The position numbers and the translations under genes were made by a program. A stretch of DNA of 64,000 nt from Burkholderia plantarii (lineage in GTDB: Bacteria; Pseudomonadota; Gammaproteobacteria; Burkholderiales; Burkholderiaceae): NCBI RefSeq assembly GCF_001411805.1, contig NZ_CP007212.1, positions 620,001 through 684,000 of the forward strand. Reading direction: 5' to 3'. Shown one piece after another: positions 28,197 to 37,286 of the stretch. The notes under the pieces were generated by a model. The model was given only the letters and a program-made list of their open reading frames with translations. It made no database searches and was not told where the DNA came from. The stretch's first letter is position 1; every line of letters starts with the position of its first letter.

Positions 28197-29647
28197 GCCT
28201 GAACCTCGTCACGCTGCTGTACCTGGTCGCCTCGGTCTGCTTCATCCAGGCGTTGAAGGGCCTGTCGAATCCGAAGAGCGCGCGGCGCGGCAACCTGTTC
28301 GGCATGGTCGGGATGGCGATCGCGATCCTCACCACGATCGCGCTGATCGCGAAGCAGGCCGCCTGGCTCGGCGCGAACCTGCCGCTCGGGCTCGCGCTGG
28401 TGCTCGGCGCGCTGGTGGTGGGCGGCGCGGTGGGCGCCTACGTGGCCGCGCGCGTCGAGATGACCAAGATGCCCGAGCTGGTGGCCGCGATGCACTCGCT
28501 GATCGGTCTCGCGGCGGTCTGCATCGCCTACGCGGTGGTGGCCGAGCCGGAGGCGTTCGGGCTGGTGCCGCAGGATGCCGTCGCCGCGAACTTCATCCCC
28601 TACGGCAACCGCATCGAGCTGTTCATCGGCACCTTCGTCGGCGCGATCACGTTCTCGGGCTCGGTGATCGCGTTCGGCAAGCTGTCGGGGAAGTACAAAT
28701 TCCGGCTGTTCCAGGGCGCGCCGGTGGTCTATCCGGGCCAGCACCTGATCAACCTGATGCTCGCGCTCGGCATGCTCGGCTTCGGCGTGCTGTTCTTCCT
28801 GACCCAGGCGTGGTTGCCGTTCATCGTCATGACGGCGATCGCGTTCGCGCTCGGCGTGCTGATCATCATCCCGATCGGCGGCGCGGACATGCCGGTGGTG
28901 GTGTCGATGCTCAATTCGTACTCCGGATGGGCCGCGGCCGGGATCGGTTTCTCGCTGAACAATCCGATGCTGATCATCGCCGGCTCGCTGGTGGGCTCGT
29001 CGGGTGCGATCCTGTCGTACATCATGTGCCACGCGATGAACCGCTCGTTCTTCAACGTGATCCTGGGCGGCTTCGGCGGCGAGGCGGCCGCGGCCGGCGC
29101 GGGCGCGGCGAAGGAGCAGCGGCCGGTGAAGTCGGGCTCGGCCGACGACGCCGCGTTCATGCTCGGCAACGCCGAGACGGTGGTGATCGTGCCCGGCTAC
29201 GGGCTCGCCGTGGCGCGCGCGCAGCACGCGCTGAAGGAGTTGACCGACAAGCTGGTCGCCAGGGGGATCGACGTGCGCTACGCGATCCATCCGGTGGCCG
29301 GGCGCATGCCGGGACACATGAACGTGCTGCTCGCCGAGGCCGAGGTGCCGTATGACCTCGTCTACGAGATGGACGACATCAACAACGAGTTCGGGCAGAC
29401 CGACGTGGTGCTGGTGCTCGGCGCGAACGACGTGGTGAACCCGGCGGCGAAGAACGATCCGGCCTCGCCGATCGCCGGCATGCCGATCCTCGAGGCGTAC
29501 AAGGCGCGCACCGTGATCGTCAACAAGCGCTCGATGGCCTCGGGCTACGCCGGGCTCGACAACGAGCTGTTCTACATGGACAAGACCATGATGGTGTTCG
29601 GCGACGCGAAGAAGGTGGTCGAAGACATGGTGAAGGCGGTCGAGTAG
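28193..29647 (+). CDS. pntB: NAD(P) transhydrogenase beta subunit
   Basis: PntB provides the remaining membrane helices (domain II) and the NADP(H)-binding domain III. It couples hydride transfer from NADH to NADP+ with proton entry. The 484-residue protein has about eight or nine hydrophobic helices, including [25 protein letters not shown] soluble C-terminal part follows with [39 protein letters not shown], and [14 protein letters not shown]. The final [17 protein letters not shown] is strongly conserved. Length and domains fit the family, and it is the last gene of the operon. Confidence 0.96.
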   Translation: MSLNLVTLLYLVASVCFIQALKGLSNPKSARRGNLFGMVGMAIAILTTIALIAKQAAWLGANLPLGLALVLGALVVGGAVGAYVAARVEMTKMPELVAAMHSLIGLAAVCIAYAVVAEPEAFGLVPQDAVAANFIPYGNRIELFIGTFVGAITFSGSVIAFGKLSGKYKFRLFQGAPVVYPGQHLINLMLALGMLGFGVLFFLTQAWLPFIVMTAIAFALGVLIIIPIGGADMPVVVSMLNSYSGWAAAGIGFSLNNPMLIIAGSLVGSSGAILSYIMCHAMNRSFFNVILGGFGGEAAAAGAGAAKEQRPVKSGSADDAAFMLGNAETVVIVPGYGLAVARAQHALKELTDKLVARGIDVRYAIHPVAGRMPGHMNVLLAEAEVPYDLVYEMDDINNEFGQTDVVLVLGANDVVNPAAKNDPASPIAGMPILEAYKARTVIVNKRSMASGYAGLDNELFYMDKTMMVFGDAKKVVEDMVKAVE

Positions 29648-29705
29648 CGTCGTCGTCTGCTTCGTCCGCGGCGCGCGCGGGAGCTGCCCGCCCCGCGCGC
29701 CGCGC

Positions 29706-30392
29706 TCAGCATTTTCGGCGCTCCACGGTGCGCAGGAAATCGGCGAGCCGCCGCCCCGCGACGTCGGGGTAGACCTCGCAAACCACGATCTCGCGCATTC
29801 GCGCGATGTCGAAATTGCGGAACGCGCCGCGCAGTTCGCACCAGGCGGCCACCGTCCATTGACCACCCCAGTACGCCATGCCGAGCGGCCAGACGCGCCG
29901 CTCGCTCGGCGCATCCTGTTTGTCGCGATAGGAAAAGCGCACGACGCGCCGGCCGTCGATGGCCAGGTGCAGCGCGTCGACGGCCTCGTGGAACGCCGCG
30001 GCCACGTGCATCGACGGCGCGAACAGGGGCAGCCGGTCGAGCGCGACGCGCTTGTCGGCCGGCATCGCCGAGGCGATCTTGGCGAGCGCCGAGCGCGCCC
30101 CGCCCGCCAGCGTCGCCCCGCCCCACGATTCGATCATGCGCGCGCCGGCCGCCAGCGCCGCCAGTTCCTCGCTGGTGAACGTCAGCGGCGGCAGGTGCGC
30201 GGCGCGGTTCAGCCGATAGCCGATCCCCGCCTCGCCCTCGATCGGCACGCCCGACAGCTGCAGGTCGCGCACGTCGCGATAGACCGTGCGCGGCGATACC
30301 GACAGCCATTCGGCCAGCTGCTGCGCGGTGGTCAGGCGCCGCCCGCGCAGCAGCTCGGCGATCTGGAACAGGCGGTCGGCGCGGCGGGTCAT
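29706..30392 (-). CDS. HTH/WYL-domain transcriptional regulator (YafY family)
   Basis: The 228-residue protein has an N-terminal winged helix-turn-helix of the DeoR/HTH_11 type (TTAQQLAEWLSVSPRTVYRDVRDLQLSGVPIEGEAGIGYRL). A WYL domain follows (RRVVRFSYRDKQDAPSERRVWPLGMAYWGGQWTVAAWCE), then a short tail. WYL domains are thought to sense small ligands or nucleic acids. It lies 82 bases downstream of the VOC gene on the same strand, and such pairs usually mean that the regulator controls its neighbour. Ligand unknown. Confidence 0.9.
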   Translation of the reverse strand: MTRRADRLFQIAELLRGRRLTTAQQLAEWLSVSPRTVYRDVRDLQLSGVPIEGEAGIGYRLNRAAHLPPLTFTSEELAALAAGARMIESWGGATLAGGARSALAKIASAMPADKRVALDRLPLFAPSMHVAAAFHEAVDALHLAIDGRRVVRFSYRDKQDAPSERRVWPLGMAYWGGQWTVAAWCELRGAFRNFDIARMREIVVCEVYPDVAGRRLADFLRTVERRKC

Positions 30393-30474
30393 CGGTCGGT
30401 CGGGGCGGGAGCGTGGAAGGCCGTGGGGGACGGTGTCGCGATGATACGCCGTGGCGCCGCGGGCGGGCCGGCGT

Positions 30475-30888
30475 TCAGCGGCCCGGCGCGTGCAGGCCGA
30501 CGCGGTTGCCTTCGGTATCGTGTACGAAGCCGACGTAGCCGATCTCGCGCGGCAGCTCGATGACGGGGCCGTCCACCGCGCCGCCCGCGCGCCGTGCGCG
30601 TTCGAGCGCGGCCGTCACGGAGGTGCCCGCGCTCAGGTAGATCAGCGCGCCGGCCGCGGCTGGCCTGCTGCCGTGCGGGTCCTGCACGAGGCCGCCGTCG
30701 CTGCTGCTGGCGCCGTCGGCGGCGCTGAAGATCGCCATCGGCACGCCGCCCGAGATCTCGCGGCGCAGCGTGGTGTCGAGCATCGATTCGTAGAAGCGCG
30801 TGGCGCGATCGAGGTCGATGACGGGAATGCTGAACCAGGCGAGCGTGCGCGGGGCGGCGGCGGTCGGGGTGGTGGTGGTCGAGGTCAT
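30475..30888 (-). CDS. VOC (glyoxalase/dioxygenase fold) family protein
   Basis: The 137-residue protein shows the paired beta-alpha-beta-beta-beta modules of the VOC superfamily. Module one has LAWFSIPVIDLDRATRFYESML, and module two has the sequence ending IGYVGFVHDTEGNRVGLHAP, which supplies the usual C-terminal Glu/His metal-site region. No substrate can be assigned. The ATG at 30888 follows AAGGAG at good spacing. It is first of a two-gene unit with the WYL regulator. Confidence 0.88.
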   Translation of the reverse strand: MTSTTTTPTAAAPRTLAWFSIPVIDLDRATRFYESMLDTTLRREISGGVPMAIFSAADGASSSDGGLVQDPHGSRPAAAGALIYLSAGTSVTAALERARRAGGAVDGPVIELPREIGYVGFVHDTEGNRVGLHAPGR

Positions 30889-31001
30889 CTGGGTCTCCTT
30901 GGCGGGTGGGATCGCATCGATCGGATGCGGCAGACGCAGTGTGGCGGGGGGCTGCTGACACCGTTCTGTCAGCAGCCGGCGGCGACCGCGATGATCGGCC
31001 C

Positions 31002-31023
31002 GATATCGGCCCGATATCGGCTC
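31002..31023. repeat. short tandem repeat, 11-base unit, about two copies
   Basis: GATATCGGCCC at 31002-31012 is followed by GATATCGGCTC at 31013-31023. A partial GATCGGCCC precedes the first copy and CGATTCGG follows the second. It lies in the 260-base gap ahead of the VOC gene. Confidence 0.6.
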
Positions 31024-31079
31024 GATTCGGCGGGAGGACGGGGGCGTGGTGCCCTGCCGATTCAGTCAAGCAGGAAACG

Positions 31080-31102
31080 AAAAAGGCCGGAAAATTCCGG
31101 CC
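31080..31102 (-). terminator. rho-independent terminator of the RlmL-type methyltransferase gene
   Basis: Reading leftward, GGCCGGAA and TTCCGGCC (31085-31092 and 31095-31102) form a stem that is followed by five U. It lies about 48 bases past the methyltransferase stop. Confidence 0.88.
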
Positions 31103-31149
31103 CTCGGGGCTGATGCGATGCCGCGCGAGACGGCTCGCGCGGGCGGTGC

Positions 31150-32463
31150 CTACGCGTCGTCGGTGCCCGCCGCGCCGCCGTCGCCGTCCGCCGGGCGCTG
31201 GCGCACGCTGCCCGCCACCACGTCGAAGCGGAATAGCCGGCATTCGAGCGCGCCGTTGAAGAGCGGCGTCTTGGCCGATTCGCGCAGGCGCAGCTGGCCG
31301 GGCAGCGAGCGGTCCGAGGTCAGCAGGAACGCCTGCCAGCCCGCGAAGCGCTGCTTCAGCGCGTTGCCGAGCGCGATGAAGAACTCGCTGTCGGGCGCGT
31401 CGACGTGGGTGCGGCGGAACGCGTCGTCGTTGCCGCGATTGCGGCCGGTCTCGCGCGCGTCGCCGCGCGGGCCGCGCCCGCGCACCTCGATGCGCTCGCC
31501 ATACGGCGGGTTCGCCACGATCAGCCCCGGCGCGTCGGCGGGCGGCGCCATGAAGCGCGCGTCGACCTGCTTCAGCGAGATGCCCGGCACGCCCGCGCGT
31601 TCGAGGTTCGCGCGCGCCTTGTCGAGCATGTCGCCGGAGATGTCGCTGCCGTACACCGGCAGCGCGTCGCGCCTGCCGCGCGCGGCGCGCTTGGCGTCCA
31701 TCGCGGCCACCTTCAGCGTCTGCCACGCGGTGATGTCGTATTGCTTGAGCTTCTCGAAGCCGAACCGGCGCTCCACGCCCGGCGCCACGTCGAGCGCGAT
31801 CTGCGCGGCCTCGGCGAGGAACGTGCCGCTGCCGCACATCGGATCGTAGAGCGGCACGGCCGGGGTCCAGCCCGCCACGCGCAGGATGCCGGCCGCGAGG
31901 TTCTCGCGCAGCGGCGCCGCGCCCTTGTCGAGCCGCCAGCCGCGCTTGAACAGCGGCTCGCCGGAGGTGTCGAGGTAGAGCGTGCAATGCGTTGCGGTCA
32001 GGAACGCGAACACGCGCACGTCGGGCAGCGCGGTGTCGATGCTCGGGCGCGCGCCGGTCTTCTCGCGCAGCCGGTCGCAGATCGCGTCCTTCACGCGCAG
32101 CGTCGCGAACTCGAGGCTCTTGAGCGGCGACTTGATCGCGGTGATGTCGACGCGCAGCGTCTGGGTGGCGGCGAACCAGCGTTCCCACTGCTGTTCGAGC
32201 GCGAGCGCGTAGACGTCCTGCTCGCTGCGGTACGGGCGATCGGCGATCTTCAGCAGCACGCGGCTCGCGATGCGCGAATGCAGGTTGGCGGCCATGCCGG
32301 CCATCCAGCCGCCGCGGAAATGGACGCCGCCGGGCACCTGGGCGCCGGCCTCGAACGGCGCGCCGGCGGTGCGCCGCGCGCCGATCTCGGCCAGTTCGGC
32401 CGCGAGCGCGGCTTCGAGCCCACGCGGGCAGGGGGCGAAGAAATCGAATAGGGAGGAGGACAT
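31150..32463 (-). CDS. THUMP-domain class I SAM-dependent 23S rRNA methyltransferase (RlmL N-terminal type)
   Basis: The 437-residue protein matches the N-terminal half of RlmL, which makes m2G2445 in 23S rRNA. It starts FDFFAPCPRGLEAALAAEL, has a THUMP-like RNA-binding region (ATQTLRVDITAIKSPLKSLEF), the SAM motif VPLYDPMCGSGTFLAEAAQIAL, and the catalytic NPPY in GLIVANPPYGERI. It lacks the RlmK-like second half fused in E. coli. A hydrophilic Arg/Gly/Asp-rich insert follows NPPYGERI, and the last 15 residues are Gly/Asp-rich. I chose the ATG at 32463. The exact target base is inferred from family. Confidence 0.88.
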   Translation of the reverse strand: MSSSLFDFFAPCPRGLEAALAAELAEIGARRTAGAPFEAGAQVPGGVHFRGGWMAGMAANLHSRIASRVLLKIADRPYRSEQDVYALALEQQWERWFAATQTLRVDITAIKSPLKSLEFATLRVKDAICDRLREKTGARPSIDTALPDVRVFAFLTATHCTLYLDTSGEPLFKRGWRLDKGAAPLRENLAAGILRVAGWTPAVPLYDPMCGSGTFLAEAAQIALDVAPGVERRFGFEKLKQYDITAWQTLKVAAMDAKRAARGRRDALPVYGSDISGDMLDKARANLERAGVPGISLKQVDARFMAPPADAPGLIVANPPYGERIEVRGRGPRGDARETGRNRGNDDAFRRTHVDAPDSEFFIALGNALKQRFAGWQAFLLTSDRSLPGQLRLRESAKTPLFNGALECRLFRFDVVAGSVRQRPADGDGGAAGTDDA

Positions 32464-32927
32464 GGGGCGGGGCGGCGAGGCGTACAAAAGCCGTCATTGT
32501 ACGCGGGCGGCGGCGCCGGACCGAGGCGCCGTGGCGTGGGTGCTGCTGCGCGGCTCGGGAACGCGGCGGGAGGCCGGGTGGGGGTGGCTGCGCGGGCGGG
32601 CTGAACGGGGGCGGTCGGGCGATTCGGGCATCGGGGCGGCCGGCGCCGGGAGCCGTCGCCGACCGGCGCTTCGTGCCTTGCCATGGCAGCGACGCGTGAT
32701 GCCGGACGGGATCGCGCGCCGGGCCGGATTACGCACCGCCCACCATGCACCGCGCATGACGCAGCGCTTGGTCTCCAACGCCGAACGCCCAACGCCGAAC
32801 GCCGAACGCCGAACGCCGAACGCCGAACGCCCAACGCCCAACGCCCAACGCCCAACGCCCAACGCCCAACGCCCAACGCCCAACGCCCGACATCCAGCGC
32901 TACCACCGCATCCGGACCGCCGCCAGC
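32464..32927. other. intergenic region between the Gcr-family gene and the methyltransferase gene
   Basis: About 460 bases, GC-rich, with the heptamer array at 32777-32888 in its distal part. The methyltransferase promoter (leftward) must lie here. No gene is evident; long open frames through the repeat are by-products of its composition. Confidence 0.6.
32777..32888. repeat. heptanucleotide tandem repeat, 16 units, with G-quadruplex potential
   Basis: Sixteen perfect 7-base units fill 112 bases. Units 1 and 3-7 read AACGCCG, and units 2 and 8-16 read AACGCCC. On the minus strand the last nine units read GGGCGTT in succession, which satisfies the G-quadruplex pattern of four G3 tracts with 4-base loops more than twice over. 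It lies 39 bases beyond the stop of the Gcr-family gene and about 310 bases ahead of the methyltransferase start. Its length should vary between strains through slippage. Confidence 0.95.
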
Positions 32928-35048
32928 TCAATGCGGACGCGTCTTGCGCTCGCCGCGCCCGGCAAGCGGCCAGACCAGGCTCAGCGGGTTCGCGCGCACG
33001 GCGCGCCCGATCGCGGCCAGCAGTGCCCGCACCCGGGTCGGCCGCAAGCTGCGCGAGCGCACCGCCATCGTGAACGCGAGCGCGAAGCTGACGGCGACGT
33101 TGAGCACCGCCATCGACAGCACGCCGGCCACCGCCCACCACAGCTCGGCCGATTCGAGCGCGCCCTTGCCGAGCACGCCGAGGGCCACCCCGATCGAGCC
33201 CGCCGACAGCGTCACGTGGCGCACCTCGAAGCCGAACGCGAAGGCGCTGACGATCGCCGGCACCAGCCCGAGCATCATGCCGAGCCCGACGTTGCCGACC
33301 ACCCCGGCCACGTTGCTTCGGCAGAAGCGGGCCAGCCGCGCCGCGCCCGCCACGCCGAGCGTGAGCCGCAGCCGGCGGTGCCAGGCGATCGCGTCGCCGA
33401 CGCGGTGCAGCACGAACCAGTTGTCGGCCCAGCCCGCGATCAGGCTCGACGCCCACAGCAGCACGCCGGTCAGCGCCGCGTAGACGGGCGTCGGCCCGAG
33501 CAGCGAGAACGAGTGCAGCGTGGCGTGCGCCTTGGCGGGCGGGATCACGTCGGCGTGCAGCAGCGCGTGGCTGCCGAGCTGCACGGCCAGGCACACCGGC
33601 AGCACCACCAGCACGTTGCCGGTGACCGCGGCGGCCTGGGTGCGGATCAACGCGATCACCGAGGCCACGAACTCGCGCACGCCCTCCTCGCTGCCGGTGC
33701 CGTCGAGTTCGCGCGCGAGCGTCGGCGCGGTCATGGCCGGCTGCTTGGTGGCGAGCGTGAAGTGCAGGAAGTGCATCAGCGTGAAGCTTGCCGCGTAGTT
33801 GAGGCCGGCCAGGAAACCCTCGACCATCGCCTGCAGGTGGATCCCGGTGATCCAGAACTTCACGCAGACGGTGGCCACCGTGACGAGCCCGCCGCCGGCG
33901 GCCATCCGCAGCATCTTCAGGTAGTCGGCGCGGCCGCGCGTGATGTAGTGCTCGCCGGTGTCGGCGTTGGTCTCGACCAGCTTGCGCGCGAACAGCGAGG
34001 TGTTGCTGCGCACCAGGTGCGCGACGCTCTGGCTGCTCAGGTTCGCGTCGATCAGCTCGGCGGTCAGGCGCGCGAGGCCGCGGCGGTCGTCGCGGGCCAT
34101 CCAGGCGTTGAGCAGCGATTCGGCGCGCTGGATCCGCATGCGCATGCGCTCGACCTGGAACACGATGTCGACCGACACGCCGTTGCGATAGAGATGCGCG
34201 GAGACGTCGTCGGCCGATTCGCGGCATTCGTCGAGCAGCACGCGCAGGTAGTTGACCTCGTGCAGCAGCCGGTCCGGCTCGCCGCCGTCGTCGACGGCCG
34301 CCTGCGCGGCTTCCACCGCCAGCATCGCGCGCATCAGGCGGTAGAAAGGCTGCGCGTCGATCGGGCGGTGCGCGTCGTCATCGGAGAGCCGGCTGCGCAC
34401 CGTCTGCGACAGACCGGTCGAGCTGATCTGGCAGCTCAGGTTGTGCAGCGCGGCCAGCAGGTCGCGCGAGAACGAGCCCGGCTGGTGGCGCTCGGCCTCG
34501 CTGACGTCGTGGCCGAACAGCGCCTGCAGCCGTGCCAGCAGGTCGTCGGGCAGCGCCTCGATCCAGGCGCCGTCGCCGGGCGCCGGGAACATCAGCGTAA
34601 ACAGCGCGGCCAGCTCGCGGCGGTTCGGCGCCGGCGGGATCAGCGATGCGTCGATGCGCTCGAACAGCGCGCCGAAGAAGCCCGAGTGGACCGGCATGCC
34701 GGCGTCGCAGAGCAGCGAGATGGCGTCGGTCTCGCGCAGCAGCGCGCGCAGGATCCGCGCGACATGGGTCTTCCAGGCCGGATTGCGGTCGAGCACGTGG
34801 AGCACGTAGCGCAGCCGCGCGTGGGCGGTGGCCGCGGGCGAACGCGGCGCGGTGGCGGCGGCGCCGTCGGCCGTGCCCGGCTGCACCGCGCCGTCGCGGC
34901 GCAGCCAGTGCGCGAGTTCGATCAGCCACTCGCTGCGCTCGGCGTAGGGCGCATCGGCGTCGGCGTTCGCGAGCAGCGCGTCGAGCTGGTGGCTGGCGCT
35001 GCGCGAGGCGCGCCATTTCTTCAGGAGGATCGGGAGGGATCGGAACAT
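32928..35048 (-). CDS. Gcr family (SpecificRecomb, PF10136) integral membrane protein
   Basis: This 706-residue protein belongs to the family named site-specific recombinase Gcr after an early gonococcal report. The sequence argues for a membrane protein. After a long helical cytosolic half (residues 1-360 or so) come several hydrophobic segments, such as GGGLVTVATVCVKFWITGIH, NVLVVLPVCLAVQLG and TPVYAALTGVLLWASSLIAGW, and a last pair before the basic tail. No serine or tyrosine recombinase motif is visible. Recombinase function is therefore doubtful. The ATG at 35048 starts MFRSLPILLKKW. It is on the same strand as pqiABC but now separated from it by the IS110 element. Confidence 0.8.
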   Translation of the reverse strand: MFRSLPILLKKWRASRSASHQLDALLANADADAPYAERSEWLIELAHWLRRDGAVQPGTADGAAATAPRSPAATAHARLRYVLHVLDRNPAWKTHVARILRALLRETDAISLLCDAGMPVHSGFFGALFERIDASLIPPAPNRRELAALFTLMFPAPGDGAWIEALPDDLLARLQALFGHDVSEAERHQPGSFSRDLLAALHNLSCQISSTGLSQTVRSRLSDDDAHRPIDAQPFYRLMRAMLAVEAAQAAVDDGGEPDRLLHEVNYLRVLLDECRESADDVSAHLYRNGVSVDIVFQVERMRMRIQRAESLLNAWMARDDRRGLARLTAELIDANLSSQSVAHLVRSNTSLFARKLVETNADTGEHYITRGRADYLKMLRMAAGGGLVTVATVCVKFWITGIHLQAMVEGFLAGLNYAASFTLMHFLHFTLATKQPAMTAPTLARELDGTGSEEGVREFVASVIALIRTQAAAVTGNVLVVLPVCLAVQLGSHALLHADVIPPAKAHATLHSFSLLGPTPVYAALTGVLLWASSLIAGWADNWFVLHRVGDAIAWHRRLRLTLGVAGAARLARFCRSNVAGVVGNVGLGMMLGLVPAIVSAFAFGFEVRHVTLSAGSIGVALGVLGKGALESAELWWAVAGVLSMAVLNVAVSFALAFTMAVRSRSLRPTRVRALLAAIGRAVRANPLSLVWPLAGRGERKTRPH

Positions 35049-35374
35049 GGGCGGTCGAGGGTGGGCCACGAGGGGCGGCGCCGATCGGCGCCGCGGCGGC
35101 CGATGGGGCGCGCGGCGGACCGGGCCGGCGGCACGGGCGGATTGCCGGCGGGCCGCAAGGCGTCAAGCATCGTCAATCGATCGCGAAAACGCAAGGCGAC
35201 CGGTGCTGCCGGCGCCGGTTCCGCACGCGATGAACAAGGATTGTCAAATCGAAGGGATGGGGCAACCGTGCGACCGGCTCGGCACGGCGGCCCGAGGCGA
35301 GGGCCGCGGGGGCGCGCGGGCGGCACCGAGCGGCTGCCGCCCCGGCCTTGCCGTGCCGTGGCCTGGTTCGCCGC
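35049..35374. other. intergenic region between the Gcr-family gene and the IS110 element
   Basis: About 325 bases of typical high-GC chromosome. Before the insertion this ran directly on to the end of pqiC. It should hold the promoter of the Gcr-family gene, but I cannot place boxes with confidence, and no gene is visible. Confidence 0.5.
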
Positions 35375-35395
35375 TTGTATGTTTAAACCAGACCA

Positions 35396-36538
<1,143 letters not shown>

Positions 36539-36554
36539 CTCGAGACACGGTTAC

Positions 36555-37286
36555 TCAGTCCGCCGCTTGCGTCGCGCCGGTGTCGAGCGGGCAGCGCACC
36601 GCGGCCGGCGCCGCCGTACCGCTCTTGGCGGTCGTGCCGGCCGGCTGCGCGGCCATCGCGCGCACGCCGGCCGCGATCCGCCCGGCCAGCTCGCCGACGG
36701 CCTGGCGGTGGCCGGCCACCAGCGCGTCGTAACCGGCGCCCACCGGCTCGCTGAGCGTGCTGCGGCAGGTCATGACCGATTGCGTCGCGAGCGAGCGCAC
36801 GCTCCACACCGCGTCGAGCGCGGCGCGCTTGCCGGGCCAAGACTCGAAGCGCTGCACGTCGACGCTGACGCGATAGACGGGCACGCCCGGCGGCACCGCC
36901 GCGTCGGCCACGTCGATCGTGTCGAGCCGGTGCGTGAGCGCCGCCGACAGCGCGTGGCGGATCTCGTCGGCGGGCGGCGAGGCCCAGCGGTGCTCCTCGA
37001 GCACGTCCACGCGCGCGGCGTCGCGCTGCACCACCAGCTGGGTCCTGGCGACCTGCTCGGGCACGTCGACGGCCGGCACCTGGATCAGGAATGCCGGAGT
37101 GGCCTGCATCGCGCGGCCGGCCGTCACCGTGGCCGCGTCCCCCGAGAGCGTGTAGAAGTGCGACGGCGGCGATGCACAGCCGGCCGCGAGCGCGACCACG
37201 GCAGCCGCCGCGGTGAGCGCTTTCAGGCCGCCTGACAGGCCGCTTGACGCGGCGCGGCGAACGGAACGGGGCGTGCGGTCGGTCAT
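36555..37286 (-). CDS. pqiC: intermembrane transport lipoprotein PqiC
   Basis: PqiC is an outer-membrane lipoprotein of the Pqi (MCE) lipid-transport system. The 243-residue protein has a twin-Arg-containing basic start, a hydrophobic stretch and the lipobox ALAAGC, with Cys at about residue 37. It continues ASPPSHFYTLSG, then the ABC-type/PqiC domain (FLIQVPAVDVPEQVARTQLVV, WASPPADEIRHALSAAL, YRVSVDVQRFES). The start overlaps the pqiB stop as ATGA. The stop codon at 36555-36557 lies two bases from the TT core of the IS110 element, so the gene was not truncated by the insertion. Confidence 0.92.
   Translation of the reverse strand: MTDRTPRSVRRAASSGLSGGLKALTAAAAVVALAAGCASPPSHFYTLSGDAATVTAGRAMQATPAFLIQVPAVDVPEQVARTQLVVQRDAARVDVLEEHRWASPPADEIRHALSAALTHRLDTIDVADAAVPPGVPVYRVSVDVQRFESWPGKRAALDAVWSVRSLATQSVMTCRSTLSEPVGAGYDALVAGHRQAVGELAGRIAAGVRAMAAQPAGTTAKSGTAAPAAVRCPLDTGATQAAD

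Noticed and set aside
32777..32888. The heptamer array considered as a CRISPR-like repeat
   Set aside because: Units are 7 bases, contiguous and without spacers, so it is a simple tandem repeat.
32928..35048. The annotation site-specific recombinase as evidence of a mobile element
   Set aside because: The protein has several membrane helices and no visible recombinase catalytic motif. The name is historical.
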